This document shows positions 36,104 to 48,092 of a stretch of DNA of 64,000 nucleotides, one piece after another; the stretch's first letter is position 1; each line of letters starts with the position of its first letter. The notes under the pieces are model-generated. The model ran no database searches and was not told the DNA's origin. It saw only the letters and a list, made by a program, of their open reading frames with translations. The position numbers and the translations under genes are program-made. This DNA comes from Laetiporus sulphureus 93-53 (lineage: Eukaryota > Basidiomycota > Agaricomycetes > Polyporales > Laetiporaceae), in assembly GCF_001632365.1 (NCBI RefSeq), contig NW_024468517.1, forward strand, positions 516,829 through 580,828, in the 5' to 3' direction.

Positions 36104-37669
36104 ATGCTTGCCAACGCCAACGCCAACGCCAATGTCAGGCCGGTCCCTGCTGCCAAGGCCTACCGGCCGTCACCGCTGTTTCGCTTCAGCACCAGCGTCA
36201 TTGGCATGCTCAAGGCGCAGCCTAGCGAAGCCGAAGCGTCTGTTCTTCCTGCCAGTGGTGAGGCATACCTTCAACCGCGTTCTCATGTTTTCTTATAAGA
36301 AAAAATTGCTCACGACGACGACAGAGAGCCGACCATTAAGCGACAGTCCAACAAGCTCTGTCACTTCTCTGCCACTGGTGCCGTCAGCCGAACCGCCGAA
36401 AGAGAAGGAAAAGGACGATGTCGCGTCTAGGTTAGTCGTCGAACTGCGTCGTAAGGTGAGCTTTCTCGGGGAGGATGTTCGGTCACATTTTCTGTATACT
36501 CAGCCGAGCTTCAGCTGCAAGACGCCGAGGCGACCATCGCTACAAGAGACCAGTCCGTCGCATCTTTGCAAGAACAGGAGAAGGCTCTGAATGCGTCATT
36601 GGAGGAGGCACGCTCAGAGGTTGAGGTGCAGAAGACGGCAGTGGAGCTTCTGAAGGACGAAAAAAGCGCTGTGGAGAAGAGCCGTGCGGACATTCAACAG
36701 CAGCTGACCAGCATTCACGAGGACTTTGAACGGTGTCGCGTCGAGTTGACTGACGCTAGACGAGAGGTATGTGCAGCGTGACCGATGCTCTTCGCTTATC
36801 TGCTCACTCTCGTACTCTCGTTGACTTAGCGTGACGATGCCAGGGCTGATGTCTCGGCTAAGACGGCGGAGACGGAAGCCGAACACTCTGCTTGCATCAC
36901 AGTGGGGCAACAGCTTGAAGCGGTCCTGGCGGAGAAACGCGGGCTGGAAGCCACGAATCTGCAGATCCAGTCCGAGTTCGACGCGAAGATCACTGAGCTC
37001 CAGAACCTTTCCGTTCAGACGGAAGATCTCGCATCTAAGTTCGCAGCACTGCAAGCAGAAAGCGACCGCAAAACGTCCCGGATAGAAGAGCTTGAGGTGG
37101 ATCTAGAGGCATCCAATCAAGAGCGGGAAGCGATCGACCGACAGCGCATTGCGGCTGTGGAACAAGTCCACTCCCTCGAGGGGCAGCTGGAGGAAGAGAC
37201 GACTGCGGTCCGGCGAGGGATGGAGGAACTTCAGCGAAGAGAAGAAGACCTGCGAGTATCACAGGACATCGCACACGATCTGCAAGTACAGCTTCAAGAA
37301 ATGCGTACAGCGGCCGATCGTACGGAACAATTCCGGCAGAGTCTCGAGCTAGAGCTCCACAAGACTCGTCAATGCGCGTCTGAAGCTTTGAACTCTGCCC
37401 TTCACGAATGCGAGATGCTGAAGGCCCAGGTGAACGAAGCGAGGCAGCGCGCTGTTGCCGCGGAGAGAGCAGTGGACGAGGCGCGGAGGCGGATGAAGCA
37501 AGCACGCGATGAGGATCCGGATGTGCTCCAACTGCGGAGCGAGTTGGTGAGCACGCGTATAGCATTCTCGACGCTGCGGGACCAATTCAGGGTGTTGAGT
37601 CGGCACGCGACGAATCTTGAGGAGGCTGCGAGGCGTAGGACGCAGGAGAGTGGGTGCGTAGTCCAATAA
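36104..37669 (+). CDS. Coiled-coil protein CC3 with C-terminal CaaX motif
   Basis: Starts MLANANANAN, a short tandem Ala-Asn run, followed by the signature SPLFRFSTSVIGMLKAQPSE. The second exon has SDSPTSSVTSLPL. The third begins near 36,500 with QDAEATIATRDQSVASLQEQ. The last exon runs from about 36,830 and encodes about 280 residues of coiled coil. The protein is about 480 residues, the shortest complete member. It ends Cys-Val-Val-Gln, a CaaX box of the kind used by farnesyltransferase. Prenylation would fix it to a membrane, which is inference from the motif. The first two introns match the positions in the other family genes. Confidence 0.74.
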
Positions 37670-38797
37670 GGGGACATCTATTTCCGCGAGCACTCCCCCC
37701 CAACTAAGTTAGAGCAATCTGCGAACTTACCGGGCTCTGCGGAGCTGAGCGCAGACGCTGTATTGTGGCTTGCCGGTGATCGTTGATTGCCCGACGCCCA
37801 TATCTGCAAGCTGGTACTACTTCTAACCACCCCTCACCAGGAACTTTGTTTGAGAAACACTCCATTCACAGCATGTATTACCTTGCATCATACGTATTCA
37901 GCACATCGTCACACGTATCACATGAGAACACAAGTTCCGAGTTAGGTTGTAAATGAAAAAAAAAAAGTGAACGGCAGGGCGGCATCTGCGCGCAATACCT
38001 GCATGATTTGTCGCCAACATGAAACAGCACTCATATTGACCGACTGACGCTGCAAGAGCACGTCTTTCTAGATCTTCTGACAGGTCAAATTCTGAATGAG
38101 CGCTGATGGCAAGAAGGCACGGAAATTAGATATTTGCTCCGCGTCATCTCACGCCTTCAAGCCTGTGTATAACGAGTCCAGAGGATGTTTGGTAAGGAAC
38201 AAACCATTCATTGAACTACAGGAGAGCCACGTTAAACCCCTCTCTCGGAAGAGGTAAAGCCACCGTTGCGCAACTCACGCACTCTTCATTACCCGGCCTG
38301 CATTCAGAAGCCACCTCACAGTGGGCCACTCGACCTGTTTCCAGCACAACAGCCGTGTGTGAAGAGAGCCTAGGCAGTACGCGCCGAATCCCCGACACGG
38401 GGAAATTCTGATGCTGGCATATGACCACGAGTGTCAATGCACTATTCGCCGTCGAGTGCTGTCGCTTGTGATCCGTTCCTGATACGATGACGAACCTTTG
38501 ATGACCTGACTACATGCAGGGCCTGGGGAAATAAGTGTGTATATCAACGTGTCGCCGAAAATAGATAAGCCTCAAGTACAAGCACAAGGTGTCGAAAAGC
38601 TTCGCCGAGGATGCGCGTGGAACAGGTGCGGTCTAAGACCCTGGTCTTGTATGAACGAGCGATGCGCCACTTTGTGACACAACGTGTTTCATAGAAGGTA
38701 GGAGCGTGCGGGGCGGTATATCATTCACGAATGCCCTCGCATGTCCAGTCCACCGTTCTACGTCGTGATCCATCCAGTAAGTCCGCTGTAACCAACG
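37670..38797. other. Intergenic region with CC4 TATA-like box
   Basis: No supported gene. Contains an A-run with GC-poor surroundings near 37,950-37,970 and a tatatc at 38717-38722, 81 bp before the CC4 start. Confidence 0.5.
38717..38722 (+). promoter_or_regulatory. TATA-like box of CC4
   Basis: TATATC 81 bp upstream of the CC4 ATG. Confidence 0.4.
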
Positions 38798-40871
38798 ATG
38801 CCGCCGAAGAGACAACCGTCGAAGCTTGCCCGCCCATCTCCCCTGACGCGCTTTAGTACCAGTATGGTGAGCCTGCTCAAGAATCCGCAGAAGGATGCAC
38901 AGGCACCGATTCTTAATGGTAATGGTACGTACTCCTTTTGTTTCTGGCTTTTATGGCTATATGGGTTGTATACGAATGCTCCGAACCTTGCCAGACCGCC
39001 GAACGATCACCGACAGCCCCAATAGTTCCATGCTTTCGCTGCCTATGACTGCAGAGCCGGCAACAGTCAATATCGATAATGAAGTCAAAGAGCAAGAGAT
39101 CGCAGAGCTGCATGGCAAGGTAAGTTCTTTCGTGTATGATTCGGCAGCAGCACATAACAATGTAGAATTAAATAGCTCCAGGAGGCTGCGCTGGCGATTG
39201 ACAATGGTAATCAGTTGATCTCCTCTTTGCAAGAACGAGAAACGTCCTTGTCCTCCGCGCTCGACGAGGCTCGCGCAGAAATCGGGCTCCAAAAGGCGGC
39301 ACTGCAAGCGGCTGCAGATGCAAAAAGGACGGTGGAGACGGCCAAAGCAGTGGTGGAGAAGGAGCGGGCGGAGTCATGGCAGCAGCTTGCTGCGACACTC
39401 GCAAACCTTCGAAAGAGTGAGAACGAGATAGGGGACGTACGGAGAGAAGTAAGTCTCTCACCTTTCTGCTCATCCTTGACTGACGGCCGCTCAGCTTGAA
39501 GGGACGAGAACTAGCCTCGAAGCGAAGGTGGTCGAGTTGAAGAGACAACGCAGCGAACGAGCTGAAGCCGAAAGAGCCCTCCAAGAGCTCCGTCAGCGAA
39601 TAGATGAGCTCGAAACGTCTCACGCGCAGAGTACGGCAGCGCTGACGGAGAAGTCTCGAGAGGCGGCCACCAAGCATGACGCCCGAGTTAGACTCGAAGA
39701 CCAAATGGCGAAGCTAGCTTTCGAAAAGGCGACTCTCGAGAACTCGCATGCGGAGACCATAGCAGCTCTCCAACGCAAGTCCGCAGAAGAAGAAAGCGAA
39801 CATGACGCTCGAACACATGCAGAACGAGAGATTGAGGACCTCCGAAAGGAGAGTCAGCGTCTTCATGACACTATTTCGCAGACCCGAGCGGAGCTGGAAT
39901 CCAAGGTCACTGAAGTGAACGCAGAGATGAAGATGCGTCAAATAGCGCAGGGGGAACTGGCTGCGGCTCAGTCCAGTAACCACGAACTGCAAGGCGTGCT
40001 ATCGCGCACACGGGCAGAGTTGGAAGGGAAAGCATCCAGGTTGGAGGAAGAACACGCACGCCGTGTCAGGGTCGAGCAGATGATCAGCCTAATCCAGGCG
40101 GAGAAACGGGAGGTTGAAGCTTTGCTATCTCGTACTGCAACAGAGCTCCGAGGGATGACCGCGGAAGTTGCCAAAGAGCACAGCGTGGGCGTCGAGCTCG
40201 AAGACAGACTACACACCGTTCAGCAAGAGAAGCAAGAACTTGCAGCCGCTAACACAGAACTTCGAGCGAAGCTCGAGGCCACAGCGACCGAAGCTGGTCA
40301 GGAGCGCCTCTCGCTCGCTAGGGCCGAAGAAGAGCTGCAGCTGTCTCAGACACGGAGAAACAACCTCGAAAGTACCCTCTCGCACATTCGCTCAGAGCTC
40401 GACGCCAAAGTCACCGAGAACCTTAGTCTCACCGCTCGCGTTTCCGATCTCGAGACGTCCATTTCGAAGCTTGAGACGAAGAACGAGGAGAAGTCTGAGA
40501 GGACCAGCATGCTCGAGAAGGAGCTCATGAAGTCTACGCAGGCATTGGAGGATGCTAGGCGTGAGCACGCCGACTCGTTGGATCTAGTCAGAAACCTCGA
40601 GCAGCAGTTGGCGGGTGAAACCGCTACGGTTGACCGAGACCAGGTAGAAATCCAGCGCACAGAGCAGCGCGCTAGGCAATTCGAGCAGAAATGCAAGGAG
40701 GCAAATGGGGAGCTTTCGAAAGCGAGAGAGAGGGCAAGGAAACTCGAGGCAGAGGTGAAGATCGAGCGCCAGCGTGCGGAGAAGGCGGAGAAGGATATGA
40801 GGGATGCCTTGGAACGTGCAATCAAGGCGGCGAAGGGGGCGAAGGAAGGGCACAATTGCATTATCATGTGA
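38798..40871 (+). CDS. Long coiled-coil protein CC4 with C-terminal CaaX motif
   Basis: Starts MPPKRQPSKLARPSP with the signature SPLTRFSTSMVSLLKNPQK. Exon 2 has SDSPNSSMLSLPM in other members and here TDSPNSSMLSLPM, then KEQEIAELHGK. Exon 3 (about 39,180-39,449) begins LQEAALAIDNGNQ. The last exon (about 39,496-40,871) encodes about 460 residues of unbroken heptad-type sequence. The end is Lys-rich and finishes Cys-Ile-Ile-Met, a textbook CaaX sequence with a polybasic region before it, the usual design for a prenylated membrane-bound protein. About 630 residues in total. Closest in its N-terminal half to CC2. No enzymatic motif. Confidence 0.76.
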
Positions 40872-41347
40872 ACGGACAGAAAATTCACCTGTATGAAACG
40901 TCGCAAGGGTAGCAAATATGTTGCATATTTCCACAAATTGAAGTTCGACACAGAGCACGATGTTGTACAATCTTGGACGTGTTTGACCTGGGATTTATCA
41001 TATGTATGTATACTAGACGCATTAGAACGTACCTTCCTCGTAGACCTGAGCAGGGACGTGTTAATGGATAGAAACGAGCGGACGAAAGGACGGCACCTAG
41101 GATTAATGGGCTTCCGCAAAGTCTCAGTCTTGCGTTCCTGTGTCACACATGACCGCACCCGTGTTCCAGACTCTCGACCGCTCTCATTCTCCATTCCTCG
41201 ACGATTCAATCCTTCCTATTTCAGCCTTCTCCATTCTTCAAGAGTTCAATCCGCCTGTCACGCGCTCCGGACCGCTCGCAGTCGCATAGCCTCGAGGCGG
41301 GTATTCTGCATTAGGGCACGGATGGCGCAGGAGTTACTCTTAGTATC
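40872..41347. other. Intergenic region left of the transposon island
   Basis: 3' flank of CC4. No gene or clear element recognised; AT content rises toward 41,350. Confidence 0.5.
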
Positions 41348-41834
41348 ACCGCAGACATGGAGCCCTTTTTCACAGTACAATATGCATGCTAAATCTGGTT
41401 TGGTATTTTGGCTTTAGAGAACAAATTTGTTTCCGTTGCATGCAGCATTGTACATTGCAAATTTAGCATTCAAATTGCAATGGTGGCAAAGTAACATTAC
41501 ATATTATATCCATGTTTCATGTACAAATTGTAAATATTGGCCACAGAATGTGGCCCTCCTCCGAATGTGTATCTATATGCTGTTATCTGAGGGGCAAGAG
41601 ACTGCTTTGTAATGAATATGCTATGCTGCATTACCTCATGCACATTATTTCAAATTTCTGCCAGAGATGTGGATAAAATATATGATGCCAATTTGTCACT
41701 ATAGCAAGTCAAGTGCCAAACTTGGAATATACTATGCCAAATGCAACACATGCAAATACATGTTGTAAAGAGAAAATACCAAACCAGATATAGCCTGCAT
41801 ATGTAACTGTAAAAAATGGTTCCATGTCTGGGGT
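41348..41834. mobile_element. MITE-like AT-rich palindromic element
   Basis: The left arm (41348 to about 41410) is repeated as an inverted copy at about 41773-41834. Shared text includes CAGACATGGA, then a T-run, ACAGT, and ATCTGGTTTGGTATTTT, with about 85-90% identity over 60 bp. The interior is strongly AT-rich and itself shows weaker inverted similarity. No coding capacity. Size (about 490 bp) and structure fit a non-autonomous inverted-repeat element. A tetranucleotide ttag occurs just outside both arms and could be a target duplication, but is too short to trust. Confidence 0.72.
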
Positions 41835-41850
41835 GTATGCTTAGCTTCAC

Positions 41851-41858
41851 CTCAGATG
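41851..41858. repeat. Target-site duplication, left (CTCAGATG)
   Basis: Identical 8 bp at 54265-54272 on the other side of the element. The five bases before it (cttca) also match once one base is skipped, so the true duplication could be slightly longer. Confidence 0.72.
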
Positions 41859-41886
41859 GAGAACAACGAACCTATGGGGAACCATC

Positions 41887-43023
41887 TGGTGGATTAGCCG
41901 GATGGTCCGGGTAGGCTACCGTGATGTTCATGAAGCATGAAGCATGAAGCGTAAAGAGTTGGTCGGTGATACGTTCTTGTGCGGTAAGTATATGCGTTAT
42001 GATTCCCTGTTTATATGCAATCAGCGTGCATCCGGGAATCATGCAAGGCCACCTCGCTGCCATGTCGAGAGGTATTCAAACCCGGTTGGTCCTTTATCAT
42101 ACCACAGTTCAGTCGAATTGTGGGGTTCCATCTCGCTTCGACATTGCTAGAAGAATATAATGATTTTCTGTGAAGCTGCCATGCTTCCTAAACCCAATCC
42201 CCCCTCCCACCCCCTCGGGACGAAACCCCATCTGAGTGCCATACCGTGCTGGGGCTGATCAGAGAATTCTCCGGCACCAATCAGGAAACAGGAATGAATC
42301 TCCTGTTAAGGTTCCAGTCACATGATCAACACCCATCTGTCAATGAAACGCGGCCACAAACAGGCTGCTTCATGATTCCGACATTTAATAGCCCTCACAA
42401 TGTATCCTGTATCATTCAGAGATTATAACTGAGTCTATCTATGGCAACAACATGACTAAGAACTGTACAGATTATTGCGGCACACAATCTTGAGATTCTT
42501 TTCGGACTTTGTAGTGCTGCCGCATAGCTCAAGGACACACAGTGCACTGTTATGTCCATCAATGCTGCTGGCCATCCTCTGTCTCATCTGCCGCAATGTC
42601 CCAAATGCAGTGCACAATATCTGACAGCTCCAGTCCTCTGTTCTGGGCACACAGATCCTGACAATAAAGGTTACTGGTTCCGGAAGGTGTGTTATGTGAT
42701 AACTTGTTGTTCCTTCATTGCCCTGAAATACGAGGCATGAATCAGTGCCTTGACAACAAGCCTCTGTCACATGTGGCATGTGATCATTTTGAGTGGGTGA
42801 GGACAATGCTGAAGGGCAAGCAAGCACACCCCTCTGTGCCATGCCCTGGACATCATTGCAAAGCAGCTCACCCGAATTTCGTGACGAATACAAACCTTGA
42901 TTGTACGTTTGGATTATGCCAGGCATGCTGCCAAGACACACGAGCACAATTTTCGAGCGTGCGCAGTTGTGCGGTGTCGAAGCATAACTGCTCAAATAAC
43001 TCTTCTACGCGATCTGGAGTGCC
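41887..43023. other. Left subterminal part of the KDZ element, no supported gene
   Basis: Contains a short direct repeat (gaagcatgaagcatgaagcg near 41,933) and a C-rich patch near 42,200. Frames here are short and unrelated to known families. Confidence 0.5.
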
Positions 43024-43028
43024 TACAG

Positions 43029-43717
43029 TGTTATGAAGCGTTCCCTGCTAGAACGTTCAGAACCACGTGTGCTTTCTCACACGTACTAGTCCACAACGTG
43101 GACAGAGACTTAGATACCAAATATACCTAACGTCTCCAATAGTCAGGCAGACTATTAGCAGGGTTTATAGTGTGGTCAAGCCTAGTAGACGATGTAGCAG
43201 TGAGGTCCTCACTCTACCCTTGCTAGGCCTTGGCCGCTACAGCTACTGCACGTTCACCCGCAGGTTACTAGGTTCGCTGTTCTGACTCTAGCAAGCGTAC
43301 GAGCTTACTACCTCTTGAGAGCGAGTACGATTGCACGAGGGTTCTAGAACTGAGAACGTTCAGAGTCACAGGTGGAAGAGGTTATCTTCCAGCTGCTGCT
43401 CCGCCCCTTTATATAGTCGCAGACCTATAGTCTGGGGTACTAGTACAAGGGGTCTCCTACAGCTATTCATAGAGTAAATGAAATAGACTGAGACAAATAC
43501 TAACCGCTGCGAGCCAAGTACTTGGCGAGCTAATGTTAGTACAGGTGAAATAGAAACCTGAAACACGAAGGTCTCGTTTGCATGACCTGAGTGAGTAAAT
43601 TGTAAAAACGAAAACTGCTAACCCTAGCATATGTCCACAAGACCTATGAACCATAAATAGTAAGTGTCACGTGCAACGTAAACTGTCACGTGACCATGAA
43701 GCGCTGAAACCGTAACA
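43029..43717 (+). mobile_element. Solo LTR 1 (about 689 bp)
   Basis: Begins TGTTATG and ends CGTAACA, so it has the TG...CA ends of an LTR with short inverted termini. It is flanked by the 5-bp direct repeat TACAG at 43024-43028 and 43718-43722. A TATA-like TTTATATAG lies at 43408-43416. No internal retrotransposon domain or second LTR is nearby, hence a solo LTR left by recombination. Its right end is 37 bp before the start codon of the cargo gene at 43755. The strand is nominal. Confidence 0.72.
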
Positions 43718-43754
43718 TACAGCTACATATCGGCTGCTGCTTCAGAGTGGTCCC

Positions 43755-45588
43755 ATGGCGGAGGCCTCAGAGCCTCAGCCACTACTTGCCGCTCCAGCAT
43801 TTATCCAGACACCTACGGTGAAATCCTACAAGCTCTCTATATTGCCTATATACCAGCAGAAGCTCCGGGAGCTTGAAAGGGATGATTTAGAAAGGGTTCG
43901 CCAAGCAGAGATGGAGACTCGCCTTGCATGTGAAGGGGACAGAACGGTCATGGTCTACTGGTGGCGACAGGTGCATGATGAACTCTCTTATCATAGACGC
44001 AACCGACTGAAATGTATGGGCATTGTCACGGCAAGCCGATGACAAAGATAGACAACCAAAATAGGGTCCCCTTGAGGGCCCCTGGCTAAGTGCTGACAGC
44101 TACGAACTGTGGCAGTACGACGTGCCCACTGACGTGGCCTAGTAGCAGTTTGCAGAGCAAGACTTACTGGCGATGCTAGAGGCGCTATCACACAAGTGAG
44201 AATGCAATGAGATGTATAGCACACTGAGAGTGTCTGGTAAGACCCCTCTGTGATGGTAGTGGTGGACGAAGGAGAATAAGACTGAGGTCTCCTCCTCGTC
44301 TCGCTGGTCCTTATATACATGATTGTCTAGCTACTGTACAGTACTACATAAGCGAGTCACACGCTATTCTACTGGACGGTGCTACAATCGTACGATGTGT
44401 CCCAATTATCCTGATTGGCTGCCTAATAATAACCCACAGAGACGGAGCTTCTCTTGAGCACGCAATATGGCATCATGGCGATTGCGACATATGATGCCAT
44501 GCCGAGGAGTTCAGTGTCATGTGACAATGCCGAGAGAGATCTGAGGTCATGTGACTGGATGCCTCGTTTATCTTATCTCATTAGGTCACGTGACTTCTAG
44601 TGCGACGAGAAATGACGAAAAATGATATGCTTCTTAATAGCATTTGTTCCTTTAATGACTTGTCAGGTAAAACCGTGACAGGCATAGAATGATGAGCCAG
44701 CGGACCTGTTCTCTGTCGTGGCTCCAGACTACCCGTACTTTCATCCCAAGCAGGCAAAAGACCTGTATAAGCGCTTTGCGCTTGGAACAGCTGACTTTCA
44801 ATATTATGATTGGAAGATCAAGAAATGGGTCTACGGTTCGCCTGACTCACCGTGCATCAATATCAAGACTGCAACTGAATTGCATTATCGCTGCGATGGA
44901 GTGACTACTGGCCCAGGCATGCCTGTGATTAGCCTCAAGCGTACCACCTCGAAGGCTGTTTTAGATGAGAGCATAGAGCGTCATCGCTCAATGAGCTCAT
45001 TTGAAAGCGTTGAGAATATAAGTGGGCCTTCTAGGTATGTTCGCTTGTAGTATCACAGGTAATGGAGTATTTGACTCACAGGTTGCCAGCTTGCCCGCCA
45101 CTCCCCGCAAACCTCCTCAGACATCTCAAACTGTCATCGACATTGATGCATGGCTAAGCACTCCAAGCCATCCTGCGCCCATCATGTCACCAAGCCAGAC
45201 TAGTGCGGCATCTCCTCCAAGGACTCCAATGAGAAACTTCGAGTCGCAGGTGTCCTCACCTTCTTCTAGCTGAATCAGCTCACCATCGAAGACTCCTACG
45301 CTGAAAGGCCGTCACGGTTGGCCATTGAAGTATACGATTGACATGGCAGATGGCTTCGCCACCATGAAGACATTGGAGGGGGATGGGCAGAGCCATGAAA
45401 ATGCGTTCTCATTTGTCTTCACCGGTGCTAACTACCGCAGCTCTACCTTCAATGACAACGAGCGAGCTTGGTGAGTGGCGGAGGAAGTTGGTGGTGAAAC
45501 AGAACTTCAACGGTGGATCACATATGGACGGACTCCTCAGGGCGAGTGGCGAGCTTTCATGAAGCAGTGGCGACAAGGTCGTAGATAG
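43755..45588 (+). pseudogene. KDZ-cargo protein gene, damaged
   Basis: Starts MAEASEPQPLL. The first exon, ending DRTVMVYWWRQ at an intron donor near 43,971, continues at about 44,686 with NDEPADLFSVVAPDYPYFHP and FQYYDWKIKKWVYG. Later come a Pro/Ser-rich linker and then WPLKYTIDMADGF and GGETELQRWITYGRTPQGEW, ending 45588. I recall this layout from uncharacterised agaricomycete proteins seen near KDZ elements; function unknown. The first intron contains a solo LTR. In-frame TGA codons at 45271-45273 and 45472-45474 interrupt the C-terminal half, so I call it a pseudogene. The second could alternatively be part of a GTGAGT donor, but no acceptable acceptor follows. Confidence 0.6.
44024..44680 (+). 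mobile_element. Solo LTR 2 (657 bp) within an intron
   Basis: Starts TGTCACGG and ends CCGTGACA, perfect 8-bp inverted termini with TG...CA ends. It is flanked by GGCAT at 44019-44023 and 44681-44685. Contains a TATA-like ttatatac near 44,311 and several TCAYGTGAC motifs near 44,515-44,595. Removing the LTR and one GGCAT leaves a 56-nt GT-AG intron that joins WWRQ to NDEPADLFSV in frame. This identifies both the insertion and the original intron. Confidence 0.82.
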
Positions 45589-45960
45589 GGCATATATAGC
45601 GCTCTTGAAAAATGTCTCATCAATGTGTCTGGATCACAGCTGGCGAGGTGAATATATTAGGTCAACGTACCATTGAGGGCCTTGAGTGTGCTAATGGCTG
45701 TGATGGTGAGGTACCGATTGTCAGCCCGCTTGTGAAACAATAGGTCGTATTTAAGAATTCAGCACCGTTAAGTAATGATCTTGGTCGACAAAAAACGACA
45801 TCCAGAGCCGATAGCAAAAGGGGGGGAGCCTATGAAAGAGACAGGAGACTGGATGGCATACCTGAAACGCAGTACATTGGCTTCTGCCGAGTGAACTTAA
45901 ACTTTGCTAGTTCACTGACACTGACGGTCGTTCATCTTCACAACAATTGTGCCAGGATGG

Positions 45961-47995
45961 CTGTTCCACTCAAGGCAAAAGATCTGTAAGTTTATCTGCT
46001 TGCCACCAGATAAAACTTGCTAATATCGTTTTCTGCACAGAATTGGCTTGAGTGGGTCTGAATCCAAGGTAAGAGCCTCTATGTCTCTAAGCGATCGTGG
46101 CAGAAAAAATATTGACCACTTGCTTGCGATGAAAGATGATCTTGCGCATATGGTGGGACCTGCACAAACTAACAGCTCCCCGCTTCGATTTTCAAGGCAC
46201 TGGCGAGGAGGCCGTTTGGCAGCGTATCGAGGTTGACAGCGTGATGATAAACTGGTCTGCAGTTCAAAAGTCAGCTCCGAACATTGCGAAAACAGCTGCG
46301 TCACTTTCAAACAAGAAGTTGAACTGCAAGCGGACAGACGAAGAGAGGGATTGGGAGATAGAGAAGATTATTCGCACCGCTATCGAAGAGGGTCGCATTG
46401 CAGTTCCTGAAGAATATGTGAGTTCCACCTTGCTCTGACATCGCATAAATATGTGATCGCCCACTGTTAGCTGTTAAAAAGAGCAGAAACTGAGGCAGCA
46501 GATGTCAGCAGCCAAGTCCAGCGAGAAGACGATGAGCGTAAGAAAAATAATGATAAGAAGAACGACAGCAAAGACGAGGATGAGCACGGAGGCGAGGAGA
46601 AGAACGAGGATGACTATGATGATGATGGTGATAATGATGAGAATGAGGAAGAAGGGGACAACAAGGATGACAACGAGAAAGGCGGTGATGACGAGAATGA
46701 GGAAGAAGATATATTCGACGCACCACCTTCAACTCAGCTTCACATGCTTCATGCATCCAAGTGTGGTCCCTCTGTTGCACTGCGCCCAGTGCCTTACGTT
46801 GCCATTGGGGACATGGATGAGGACGTAGATGCGGCTGATGGAATCGCTGATATTGTGGTAAAGTATCAAGATTGCCGAGTTGCAGTGGGCGAGCAAGTTG
46901 CAAATGGGCCAGGCCACTGACGTCTTGTCTATCTAAAAGACATGCCTGTTATGGAGGACCGCTCTGCGATGCGTGGACAAGCACAGATCTGATACTTTGT
47001 GAGGGGTCGCGCACTCATCAGCAGGCTACGAGAGACGACACTCTTGCGAGGCTGTACGTGCTTGCTTAAGGATCTTCGAAATTATTTTTCATGCGTGTTT
47101 GCTATTATTACAGGTCATCTGAACTTCTCTGACATGATGATATTGGATGCGAAGGACAAGTTACGAGGGATATCCTGGCTGGAAAGCATTGCCGTCACAA
47201 ATGCAAATGGTGAATTCGAGCTCTCTGACAGCGAGCTGGAGATACCTCTGATCATTCTTCATGAATCAATCAGAGAAGCACAATTATGTTGTGAGGACCT
47301 AGCGGTGGAATGGGTATTTGGTCCTCCTCACACGCACTATCTGTCCCGCTAATGATCTTGCAGTTCACAGAGCTTGTTGCACCTGATGGAAAGCCTAGCA
47401 CGAAGCGCAAGCTTATCCAGAACGACGTTCCTGCCAACCTCCATGCAGATTCAGTGAAAGGCAAAAAATGCGCGAATAAGGAACCTACTCGCCCGAAATC
47501 AGAGAAGGTGACGAGGGCTGAGATGCTTCGCTTCCTCGCTGAGGTTGATGGTGGCCACTTTGAAAATCACCTCGCCATTCTCTCGATCTGTCATGCCCCA
47601 AATCGCAAGGCCTCCATTGTTTTGAACGTCCTACTCAGTCAGCTCGACATCATCTGGGAGATCAGCAAGACGAAATATCCAACCAACAACGGCACTCAAG
47701 TAACACCCACGAATCATGCAATCAGTGACTTCGTGTGGCGTCAAGCTAAATGGGTGGGTCAATGCTTGCAGGTGGCAGCTCTGATTAAGGATCATGCAGA
47801 CGAACCTAAAATCAAGAAACTTCATACCGCGGGGGGGAAACGACGATGGGGGTTAGTGGATTGCTGAACGAGCTAAAAGATATCATATCGCAGAAGGTAC
47901 AGAAGGACAATCACGCTCACCATCGTAACAGCAGGAATGATTTGTTTGAGGGGTCTGGGAGAGACATCGGCTCTGACTCCGAGTCAGCGTCGTGA
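45961..47995 (+). pseudogene. Second KDZ-cargo gene, uncharacterised, frameshifted
   Basis: Probable start 45961 (MAVPLKAKDL) joined by a GTAAGT...CAG intron to IGLSGSESK. Later exons hold RFDFQGTGEEAVWQRIEVD, an extremely acidic Asp/Glu/Asn/Lys stretch (about 46,530-46,710), NFSDMMILDAKDKLRGISW and a region with EMLRFLAEVDGGHFENHLAI. Family not recognised. Near 47,828-47,834 a run of seven G separates frame TAG-GKRRWG from frame MGVSGLLNELKDIISQKVQK, which runs to a stop at 47993-47995. A one-base slippage there is the simplest reading. Exon joins around 46,900-47,110 are uncertain. Confidence 0.42.
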
Positions 47996-48092
47996 TGCGA
48001 GATGATACTCATGCTGTATCAGCATGTACATTCTCATTCGTAGTGACAGGATGTACGTACAAGTACGGTATGTCAATCATCGAACGTCACCA

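Noticed and set aside
27618..37669. Many long plus- and minus-strand shadow frames over the coiled-coil genes
   Set aside because: They are antisense or off-frame images of GC-rich coiled-coil exons and are rich in Ser, Arg or Cys without motifs.
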